A program made the translations under genes and the position numbers. Below the pieces are notes generated by a model. The model saw only the letters and a list, made by a program, of their open reading frames with translations. It did no database searches and was not told where the DNA came from. This document shows positions 45,483-56,203 of a stretch of 64,000 bases of DNA, piece after piece (within the stretch, counting starts at the first letter, position 1; the number at the start of each line of letters is the position of its first letter). Where the stretch lies: positions 16,878-80,877 of the forward strand of contig NW_003546633.1 in assembly GCF_000090795.2 (NCBI RefSeq). The letters are read 5' to 3'. The DNA is from Amphimedon queenslandica. Taxonomy: Eukaryota; Porifera; Demospongiae; Haplosclerida; Niphatidae.

Positions 45483-47013
45483 TTATCTTACATTGAAAGC
45501 ACCAGTTTGTGGATCCCAACCAACATGAGCCAAATGCCTATTGAAATAAAACAAGTATAACAATCAGTGAATGATGGGGTGTGCGTCATTTGATACATGG
45601 GCACAGCCTTCAGTACATGTATGTACATGTACACAATATAATTGAGCAAGTGATTGAGTGACAATAAAAAACAAAATAATATCAACAGTACACATACAAG
45701 TACATGTAACTTCTTCCTTCACTTCTTTAATTTACATGTACTGTACATGTACATGTACATGTACATGTACATTTCCCTCCTTTCATGTTTTTACCTGAAT
45801 TCAGTTGGTAATCCAATGCCTGCTTTAGTCAATTTCTTTCCTCCTTTTGGTTTGTTTAGTTTCCCTTTATCAGAGCCATCAACCCCAAGACTGTATGGAT
45901 CCTTATTAGCCACAGGACCAGGGGCAACAGTGTTGACTGGTTTCTTAGGCTCAGAAGGAGGCTTCCTCTTCATGGCTAGAAGAATAGAAAAGTCACAAAT
46001 GACATAAATAACAAGGAAGAATAAGTAAGATACGGAAAGAGACAGAAGGAAAGGAGTACAGGTCTATGCTTAAGGTCTAAAGAGCTTACTTGCTCTTCGT
46101 GCATAAGTGATTTTGCTTTCAACAGCAGCACAGAACTTCTCAGCTTCTTCTTCACTGGCAAAGTTGAGACCAACCATGAAATCCTGAGAAAAGAAGAGGG
46201 ATCAAGTACAATAATTGGAACATGAGAAAGAGAATAATTAATGAATGTATACAGTACATGTATAACAGAGACAACTCACATGTCCAGGGAATGAGTGAAA
46301 GTAAGGACGATCTTTTGAATAGCAAAACTCATCATACAGCTCTTGCTCAAAAGCCACAGAACGGTTCTACACAAACACGTATAAATAAAAATCAATATCA
46401 CACACACACACACACACACGTACATGTACGATAAAAATAATACCACCTGTAGGCTGTAACATTATACAATATACATGTACACAAAAGGGTATCACAATAC
46501 ACACTGAACTTTAAATACATGTATGCATACACTGTACATGTACATTAATATACATGTAATTGATATTATACACGTACCTTTAGATCAATGAGCCGGATGA
46601 AATAAGATTTTTGAATATTATCTTTCACAAAGCAAACAACACCTGTACTAATCTTCTGCCACTTGTTTGGATTTGGATGAGCATGATACATCTGAACCAC
46701 AGCAGTAGCTCTGGTCTGAGAGGGGGAGGGGAGAATAAAAAAAGAAGAATAATACAAAAAATGTAAAAGAACAAGAAATGAGAATAGGAAAGGCAATAAA
46801 GATCAAGTGAAGGAAAATTCAAAAGGAAAAAAGAAAGGCAAGTATAAAAGGAAACAACAGGCTCAGAAGAAGAAGAGAGAGCTTTAAAGAAGACTGAGGA
46901 ATGATACAGTCACTTACCACTCTCCTTGCCCCAAGAATAGTAAAAATGGTTTGGTTCTCCTCATTACTTAGAAGACTTGAGGGCTCGTTCTGTGCAGGAG
47001 CATTGGAAGACAT
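45483..47013 (-). CDS. Truncated WASP duplicate: WH1 and CRIB only
   Basis: Exons 47013-46918, 46715-46578, 46366-46280, 46183-46090, 45975-45795 and 45537-45492 copy WASP exons 1-6 with identical exon lengths (96, 138, 87, 94, 181, 46 nt) and no frameshift or stop. Similarity to the parent continues into intron 6 and ends near 45078, before exon 7, so the autoinhibitory helices, proline-rich part, WH2 and acidic tail are missing. Reading through the exon-6 donor gives VR then TAA (45485-45483), a protein of 216 residues with WH1, basic patch and CRIB (ADIGLPTEF changed to AGIGLPTEF). It could bind WIP-type partners and Cdc42 but not actin or Arp2/3. Whether it is a functional decoy or a young pseudogene cannot be told from sequence; the intact frame is notable. 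Confidence 0.75.
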
Positions 47014-47280
47014 AATGGCCAAGAGAGGCTCGAAGAGAGGATGAAGAAAGAGAGAGAGAGAGACCGCAAAACAGTAACACTGTCACTGACAGCACAGTGA
47101 GAGATAATGATCAAGCTTATGGGCGGGGTCAAGTCAAACCACACCCTCTTCAATGTGGCAACATTACTGGCATGTCGAGCCATCGATCAATCATAGAATG
47201 CTGTAAATACTAAAAAGGAAGCAGTCTCGTAGACCAGACCCCTAAGCTCTGAGACTAAGTAGAGACGAAGGAAGTTACCT

Positions 47281-47443
47281 AGCATTAGCTGATGAATGAA
47301 GTATACACCTTGCTTGTGTTGTGAGCTGAAGGAACGCCACTTCAGTAGTACTGCAAGACTGAGGAGCTACTCCTCATCCTCAATCAGCTACCCTACCTGC
47401 AGGTGCAGGATCAAGTAATAAAAGTGGATATAGTTCAAAAGGT
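47281..47443 (+). pseudogene. Remnant of a Death-domain exon beside the WASP copy
   Basis: TAGCATTAGCTGATGAA near 47282 and, further on, CTACCTGCAGGT and AGTTCAAAAG followed by GTAAAC match the end of the Death-domain exon of gene A (ALADE, PLPA, SSK and its donor). The middle is scrambled. Position and orientation relative to the WASP copy repeat those at 31.8-32.3 kb, so one duplication copied the junction of both genes. Confidence 0.5.
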
Positions 47444-49221
47444 AAACACTTATCATACTGGATGCTTTTTAGTCTTGCATAGCCTGGATGATAGCCAGAC
47501 TCCTCCACTTTTTGATATTTGGGTGTCACCCACCCAATCCGGCATCCATTGATCAATACCGTATAGCTGGAAATTTTTGTGGCCCCAAAATTTTGCGGAT
47601 TCGTTCAGAAATCAATTTCGTGGCTTTAATTTTTGTGTTTTTTTACTTTTCGGCCATCTTGAACCGTATTAAATCATTTTTCGCAAATTTCATTTTCGTG
47701 GATTTTGAAAAACGCAAAATCCATGAAAATTATGGGCCACGAAAATTTTCCGCTATGCAGTATTATAAAAAAGGGATCAATCTGGCTATGTGAATCTAGG
47801 GGGATTTGGTGTTCTAATTGCAGTTCACTAAAATACCTGCCAATCACTAAAAATCTCTTTCTAATAAAGGATGTGCATTCTAACATAGATACCAGTATAT
47901 TCATAACTTTTAAGTACTGTATATCTAGCCCACACAGAAACCATCTTGCCTTGCTACCTTCTTGAGGCCCTTTTCAGAAGTTTAGAAAGCATTTTGAGGA
48001 TCTATTGGGGTCTAGCAGTCACCTGAAAAATTGCTATGAATTAATACAGAGTGATTTCCTTGAACCAAGGCTTTTTCTATTATGTCTCCATTGTTGTCAT
48101 TAGCAAACTGATGTCCAATGAATTAAATTTTTTCTTGAAAGTAGAAAATTTCTTGGAGTTAAACTTTGGCAAATTAAGGTCCATTCGCCAAATTTTTAGT
48201 CTCCAATTTGATTAAGGTTCCATAGAATCATACACTGAGTTAAAATTTTACCAAAATTTTAACCTCCAATCCTCTTTTAGAGTCATTTCGCCAAATTTTA
48301 ACGCTCCGAATTTTCTAGCTATACAGTATTAGGGCCATTCATGGCATCAAAGCTATTTTGTCCAATACATCTATGCCTTCTTCAAAGTGTGTATTCATGA
48401 TCTGGTGCAAAAGAGATTATATAACAGTTAATCCATGAGGCAATGTGTTTATCAGCATAAGCTTCTAGTCGATTCACTAAAGAGGTGCACAAGGCTGAAG
48501 ATCGAGTATACTTTTAGCATGAAATTGAATGTGACTTACCCATGTAAAAGTCAATGCCACATTTATTAATAGGTTTAACATTAGTTGCCGCAAAGATTTG
48601 CACTTAGTCAAAATGGCTGATGGACCTGAGTTTCTCACAAAGCATGCTAAGTGAACTAAAAAGCATGCTTCATAAGGTGACAAGCTATAGTAGTACATGT
48701 ATATGTAGATGTACACCCGTATGTGTATAGGGAGCAACTTTTAAAAATCCAAATTTAATCAGAATCAGCTGAAACCTCCAACACAGCAAAGAACATTGTA
48801 CATGTATATGTATCAGAAAAAAAAAAAGAATTCTTGTAGAGCCATTTTTCACAAAATATTTTTGAGTAACTTTATGAATTTATTTTAAAAATTTAATTTT
48901 GATTGGTATCATTTTATGTGTCAAAAGGTTGTAGTCTTTAGATGCATGATAGCTGTAATTACATTTTTAATCACTCCACCTTGTGAATAGCATTTTCATT
49001 GTCTTTCAATTGAGTGCAACTTAGCATCTAATATTCCTATTCTGAATGAAACAATATGAATGCGCATCCACCACTGACCAGTCACTCCACCTTAATTATG
49101 AATTACATTTTCATTGTAATGTAATGCGATACACACAATCACCCCACTTTGTGAATATTGTGATTTAGTACAATATAATTACATAACACCACAATTAGAG
49201 TGCATTTTTGCAAAATTAAGC
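47444..49221. other. Intergenic with foldback elements
   Basis: Contains the MITE at 47557-47762, a more decayed relative at about 48160-48330 (CGCCAAATTTT words, ending CTAGCTATACAGTA) and a dispersed-repeat copy at about 48730-48860. No gene seen. Confidence 0.5.
47557..47762. repeat. MITE-like foldback element
   Basis: Left TACCGTATAGCTGGAAATTT and right AAATTTTCCGCTATGCAGTA are inverted ends; the interior has GCGGATTCG and GGCCACGAAAA words. Confidence 0.7.
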
Positions 49222-52200
49222 ATGAAGTCTATTCTGTTTTTTGCTTTCCTTTTTTCATTTCAGTAAATAGTATCACACTAACATCTCAATGATTTTATAT
49301 CTCTTTCAGCTTTAGGGCTAACAAAAAATATTAGTGCTTTTGGAAGTAATTTTTCTGTGGGATTCTATGAGCACATTAGTGGAGCACAGTCAATCACATT
49401 GTACATCACACTCGTAAGCCATCTCCAGTTTCCTTCAGCATCACTACCCTTGATGGAGGCTTTACTTACAGTGGGACAACTACCAGTAACAACCCTGGAG
49501 TCGTTGCCGTCCCTAACACCTATGATGAAGTGTATGACCGCACCTACTCTTCGAGGAGAAAGGGACTCAAAATATCAACATCTGCAACAGAGTCTGTATC
49601 TGTTGTGGCCTGGAGTTATTGAGACTCTACAGCTTACATGTCCTATCTTGCTCTTCCATGTCACTCACAGCTGACTAGTGAATATACTTACTATGTTGTT
49701 TCCACAACAGGTTGGTCCGATCAGCCCAGTCAGTTCCTGATAGTCGGTTGCTCTGACAACAGCAGTGTGACCATAGTTCCTTCAAACAGCATCACTGTCC
49801 CTTCAGATCCACAGCTCAGTGGTGCTTCTAATATATTAGTCACTGCAGGCCAGTCATACAACTTTGTCCTCCATTCCTTGCAAACCCTGTTTGTATTTGA
49901 ACTTTATATGGACCTCACTGGTACTAGAATATTGCACAGGTTAGTTTAATGTTCTACAAGCTAAAAAAACAAAGTCTTTAAACAGATATTGATGAATGTA
50001 ACTTTGAAAGTAATGGATGTAGTCAATTATGCACTAACAGTCTGGGTAGCTACTCCTGTAGTTGTCATACCGGATTTGCTCTTTCTTCTGACATGTTTAA
50101 CTGCACAGATCAGTTTAAATATAAAAATTATTAAAAATTATCTTTTAATTTTCAGATATTGATGAGTGTGAGTATGACAATGGTGGCTGTTCCCATTTAT
50201 GTGTTAATACTTTTGGAAGTTATCAGTGTCAATGCTACAGTGGATATCAATCTGATGATAATAACTGTATTGGTATGTTCAAGCCAATTACATGTGCTAT
50301 AATTGCATGTTCATTTATAGAAATCAATGAATGCCTTGCTGAAAATGGGGGTTGTGAGCAAGTATGTACTAATACAAATGGAAGTTTTGAGTGTTCTTGT
50401 TATTCTGGTTACTTTGGTAGTGTGTTTTGTTCAGGTATTTCATTGTACATAAGTTTAACTTTGAATTGATCATGCAGATATTAATGAGTGTGATCTGAAT
50501 GCTTCTGGTTGTAATCAAACTTGTATTAATACTGTTGGTAGCTACTACTGTGATTGTGAAACAGGGTACTACTTGAATAATGACGGTCACACATGCTTAG
50601 GTTAGTTTTTTAGAGTATATTTAATTTTACTTATTACTTCAGATGTTGATGAATGCTCTACTGGCATTGCTTATTGTGATCAGGTTTGTACAAATGACCA
50701 TGGCTCATTTCATTGTGGATGCAACAGTGGATTTACATTGAGTTCTAATGGCATTGTTTGCGAAGGCATGTGCATGTATTTTCATAATAAGTATAATATA
50801 TATATATATGTTGCGCTTTCTAATTTAGACATTAATGAATGTATAACAAATGATTCTAACTGTGAACAAACTTGCTTAAACACTATTGGATCATATTATT
50901 GTCAGTGTGTTTCTGGATTTAGACTGAACACTACAACAAATGCTACTTGTTATGGTAAGTAGTTCTGAAGCATAATTATAATTCACTTTACAATTATTTT
51001 AAAGATATTGATGAATGCAATGAGGGAATTTCTGGATGTGATGACATTTGTATAAATTCCGTTGGTAGCTACTCGTGTAGCTGTCATAATGGATATAAAT
51101 TGAATCCAGATAATCGCACTTGCATTGATATTGATGAATGCACTGATAACAATGGTGGCTGTGCACATATTTGCCAGAATACTAATGGTAGCTATGCATG
51201 TTCGTGTCTTGCTGGATTTATTCTTAATGACCATGACTGTGTTGGTTAGTTTGATTTGATAGTAATATTAATAATCATGGCTTTGTTAAAGATATTAATG
51301 AATGCAGTGCTAATAGTGGTTGTGCACACTTTTGCAACAACACCATTGGTTCGTATGTTTGCTCTTGTAACACTGGATATTATCTAGATATTGATGGACA
51401 CAATTGTTCAGGTTAACTATAAATTTTGTCTTGCAACTATTTTGTTTACGTAAACAGATATTAATGAATGTACTGATAATAATGGTGGCTGCTATCACTC
51501 GTGTATCAATACTGTTGGTAGCTATCAGTGTCAATGCTATGATGGATATCAACTTGATAATAATTCACCAAACTGTATAGGTAAACTGGCATATTGCTAT
51601 TGTATTGTGTTTATTCCTTTAATATAGATATTGATGAATGTTCCATCAGTAATGGTGGATGCCAACAAGAGTGTAAAAATACGAATGGAAGTTTTGTATG
51701 TTCGTGCTATCCTGGTTATGTTGGCAGTGTTTCTTGTACAGGTAAATTATTTTCCAATTATTCTACTATTTATGTTTGTGTTATTTGGTTGTTTTAGACA
51801 TTAATGAATGTATAACAAATGATAATAACTGTGAACAGACATGCTTAAACACTATTGGATCATATTATTGTCAGTGTGATTCTGGATTTAAATTGAATGC
51901 TACAACAAATGCTACTTGTTATGGTAAGTAATTTGAGAAATTACGATTGATGTTATAATTCTTCTTTTAAGATATTAATGAATGTGAAGAAGACATTTCT
52001 GGATGTGATGACATGTGTATAAATTCTATTGGTAGCTACTCTTGCAGCTGTCATAATGGATATAAATTGAACACTGATAATCACACATGTATTGATATTG
52101 ATGAGTGCACTGATAACAATGGAGGCTGTGCACACATTTGCCGTAACACAGATGGTAGTTATGTATGTTCATGCAGGGTAGGGTATTCATTAACTAGCAA

Positions 52201-53166
52201 CAATCAAAGCTGTGCTGGTAAGTTAAATTATAATTATAATTGTATTAATTATTATTGTCTATATTTAGACAACAATGAATGTGAATTTGAAAATGGAGGT
52301 TGTAATCAGACATGCTCAAATACAGATGGTAGTTTTACGTGCTCTTGTTTAAGTGGCTACACTCTAGAAAATGATGTTCAATGCATAGGTATCAACAGTG
52401 TCAATTCAATTTAAAGTTATACTTTATAGATTTTAATGAGTGTTTGCATAACGAAATGTACAAATGTAGTCAAAATTGTGTAAATACACAAGGTAGCTAT
52501 AGCTGTGTGTGCCTGCCTGGATACTACTTGGGCAGTGATAATCATACTTGTTTTGGTTAGTTCAACTTAATTTATTCAGTGTTCCTAAATTCTACTTAAA
52601 GATATTGATGAGTGTAGTCAAGCTAATGGAGGTTGTGATCAGATTTGCATCAATAGAGATGGCTCATTTCGTTGTACATGTCGTGATGGCTATGTGTTAA
52701 ATAATGATACACGTACATTTACCTGCAAAAGTATGTTCGATTTGAGAAATTAACATCATGATTTTTTTTAATTTTAGTGCAAGGGCTTGCAACTATAAGC
52801 AATGGAAATAATGTAAGTGTGTCATGATGTACACTAAGATTTATTTGTTTGTAGCATTTAAACCTTGAATCTGATCAAACTTCTGCATACATTGGAATTC
52901 CAGTTGCTATTGTCGTAACAGCAGGTAAATATTTCTCAAGTAAAAACTAACTTTAAATGACTTTTATATTAGTTGTGATCATCATTATTGCTACTGCCTT
53001 ATTGATTTTGATTCTAAAAAGCAAAAAGAAGGCTCAAGAATATTCAGTGTCGAATTTGGAAGATCACGAACCAAGATTTAATCCCCTGTATTTTTCAAGT
53101 GAAAAGGAAGATCTAACGATGGATAAGGAAGCCATTGAAAATGATATCTATGAAACTTGCACATAG
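49222..53166 (+). CDS. Single-pass receptor with IgGFc-binding-like domain and 17 EGF repeats (5' part damaged)
   Basis: A signal-peptide exon is likely at 49222-49262 ([13 protein letters not shown]). From about 49310 to 49945 comes a domain like the N-terminal region of IgGFc-binding proteins ([31 protein letters not shown]). Then phase-1 exons carry 17 EGF-like repeats, mostly calcium-binding type starting DI(D/N)EC: 49986, 50156, 50321, 50478, 50643, 50829, 51005 (two), 51292, 51458, 51628, 51798, 51972 (two), 52269, 52430, 52602. Exons 52778-52812, 52855-52924 and 52973-53166 encode a membrane helix ([15 protein letters not shown]) and a tail of about 50 residues with Tyr in QEYSV, PLYFSS and NDIYETC. 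Lesions in the front: a frame change near 49415, TGA at 49620-49622 and a lost donor after the first EGF exon. It may be a pseudogene, or expressed from a later start. Confidence 0.75.
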
Positions 53167-53534
53167 TAAATTTAGGTCTATCTTATATCATGTAACTAAT
53201 AGTATACTTTTGTATTGATTATAGCTACGCTATTATAATAAATGTGTTGTCATTAAATTAATGCTGTACTTTACAAACTGTATTGCTTTATTTTTGTTGT
53301 GGTAAAAGCAATACAATAGTAAAATAAAGTTTACAGTTAGTTTAATCATTCATAGATAACCAGACTTAACCATTGATAACTGCAACTATCAGGCAAAGAT
53401 TAATTAACCATAAATAAGTGTTAGGGCAAGCCAATCTGTATGCCCAACAAACCATGCTCTGACAAAATGTTTTATATAGTACACATGTATTCGGTGGTAG
53501 GTAACTTGTTATTTTCAATTTTTAACATTTTCTA

Positions 53535-53601
53535 ATACATATTGATGTTCTTAAGCTATTCCATTTATTATTTGGAATAGCTTAAGGACATCAATATGTA
53601 T
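53535..53601. repeat. 29-bp inverted repeat
   Basis: Arms 53535-53563 and 53573-53601 match with one mismatch, loop 9 nt. The arm contains TACATATTGATGT, part of the dispersed-repeat core, so the hairpin may be two head-to-head repeat copies. Confidence 0.75.
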
Positions 53602-54170
53602 GGACATTTTTAAAAATTCTAAAAATACCATGCTTTTTTCAAAAAATGCTTAGATTTCACTCCCAAATTTTATTACACTTTCTGATGCATACACATTATA
53701 ATGTAGAGACTAGATTTAATGATTCTAACAAATAATTGTCAAGTTATGGCCATTTTAAAAAGCAGCAAATTTTCAGAATAAGCAATCAATTGACTGCCAC
53801 AAATTTAGACAAGAGCTCTTCTTAACACTGAAGAAAGCTAAGCTTGCCCTAACATCACATAGCTATATAATGCTATCTTTGTTATACTAGATTTATACTG
53901 TTTGTTGTTACTTTATTACATTTTTTGTGTCACCTGTTGCCATAAATTTTGACCATATAGATTTGTGTTACTTATTAATAGTTTGATTTTAGTAACTTTG
54001 AATTAAAACTACAGATTTCAGGAAGACTGTCATTGACCAGTAGTCATAAAACTACATACTATGTAGCTACTCATAAAATTGTCACCGAAAAATATTAACA
54101 GTATTTGCACAAATAATGATTATACACTAAAAGCAAGATTATAATCCGATTGAAACCCTCATTACACATA

Positions 54171-54220
54171 CTTTGTCTAACCATAGACACTTTATTACAG
54201 TGTCTATGGTCTAACAAAGA
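54171..54220. repeat. 21-bp inverted repeat
   Basis: CTTTGTCTAACCATAGACACT and its near-perfect reverse complement with loop TTATTACA-like spacing; a strong local hairpin of unknown role. Confidence 0.6.
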
Positions 54221-55523
54221 CAAAACCACATGATCCAACCAATAATGAATTATGGGATCATCATGTAGGTGAGATTGAAATTGACTTTTAAGATTATGAG
54301 TTGATGAAATTGTGGACTATGCACAGTAAAATTTATCATAGATTAATGTAGAAGTATAGAAAAATATAGATTACCACCAAGTTGAGTAAATTATTGACTC
54401 ACAAAAAATAGTTGTTACTACAGGTCGAATTGGGGAGTTAGATATCAGGATACAAGAACTTCTTCTATATTTTAGTAGATATCTTCAATAAGGTCAAGCC
54501 AGAGTCCAGTCATTTTTGTGAAAGATTGGATTAAGTGCAACAGAATCTCAGTAGCCTATGCCCTCATTCATTCCAGGTTTTCCAGCAGCATAGATGCATC
54601 ACATTAGTACATTTTTATAATTATAAATATTCCAGTTTAATAAAGTCTATGAAACTGTCACCACTTTAACAATAATATCATCATGCCGTGTAATTACAAG
54701 ACAATTTTAACCAAATCTGTCTGATACGTAATTTTATATGTACATGTACTTATGTTGAATATTGAATTCTTTACAAGTTTTTTAAGTTGCTTAGTTATTA
54801 GACCAAAGTCCTGTACAGGGACTTTGGTCAAATTTCGCCAAAAATGAAAAATAGAGATTTCTCCTTTTTTATTCTTCCTTGACATACATGTACTTATGTT
54901 GTGGAGAAAGCTTGAGCTTATTCTAATCAAAATTGGATTTTTACAACAAATTGTTTAAGTTGCTTAAAATATTGAACAAAAGTCCCTGTGTTGTAGCACA
55001 GGTTTTGGCCAAATTTTGCCAAAAATAAAAAAAGATGTCTCCTTTTTACTACTTCTTTTTGATAAGTGATAACCATACATGCACTTATCATTCATTATGT
55101 AGAAGTTTCAGTTCATTCTAATCAAAATTGGATTTTTTACAAGTATTAAGGTGCTCAAAAATCAGGCCAACTATGGTACTTAGTACATATTAATACTATT
55201 GTTATTATTTACTTCAGATGTAATGTTCATGGTTCATTTCCTAAAATTATAAGTCAGCCAGTCTACTGTATCATTAGGTAAGTCATGCATTCCATCAGTT
55301 TGTAGTAATGGCTTTAATACAGAATGTATATTAGGAATAGAATAAATATATGTAATAATTATACACATAATTAATAATAATAAATTATAATAAATCTAGC
55401 CACTGCACACTAGATCTATTATCTAGACTATTAGTCAATAGTCATTGGCCAAACAATAATGAATTATTTGTAATAAACAACTGAAACTTTTACTGTAGTC
55501 ATCAGCCTATCACCATCCAACAA

Positions 55524-55736
55524 TACTGTACAAGATGATTTATTGGCGAGGAATTAATATTAGCAATTGGCGATTCTATATGATAAAATCTTCAATATAA
55601 AGTCTGCCATCTTGTTTCAATTTGAGCATGCTCAATGGCATGTGGCACAAAATTGCCAATATAAAATTCATCAATTAACTTTCCAAAGGCAAATCCAGCA
55701 AATACTACTCTCACCAATAAATCATCTTGTACGGTA
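55524..55736. repeat. MITE-like foldback element
   Basis: Left TACTGTACAAGATGATTTAT and right ATAAATCATCTTGTACGGTA are inverted ends of at least 27 bp (including TTGGCGAG and CTCACCAA). Length 213 bp. Confidence 0.75.
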
Positions 55737-56203
55737 CTATTATCATCTATGCTGAGCAGTGAAGGGTTAAAAGACTTAAACTTAAAATAGAAACCTCTGG
55801 CCACTTTTGTTATTAAACTAAGTATGTACCAGGAGCCGAGGACACATCTTTTAGCAACCACAAAACCTTATCAACACAGCTTCCCCTGAAGACATTAATA
55901 ATAACAATTAATTGCATTTCTATATACTTTTCTTTTGCTGTCACATGACCCAACACTATAATATTATATTCAGTTGATCTTAAAATTAATAATTTACTCT
56001 TGATAAAATTAATAAAATAACTTTTAGAGTAACTCGGGGCTATTCATGTAGTATCTATGTTTAAGACTTTCAGCCGCTTTCAACCCATTATTGTCTAGTC
56101 ATCACTCATCAGTGCTTAATTAGAGTGCTAATGAATTTTTTCTTGGGTGGGGTCATGTTTGTGCGTGGGTGTATACTCTGCCTCAGCAACAATCGAGGTA
56201 ACA

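Larger units (their letters stand above)
53167..56203. other. Intergenic, hairpins and repeats
   Basis: A polyA signal AATAAA for the receptor gene lies at about 53239. Beyond it are two hairpins (53535-53601, 54171-54220), dispersed-repeat copies in reverse orientation at 54690-55170 and a MITE at 55524-55736. No gene seen. Confidence 0.5.
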
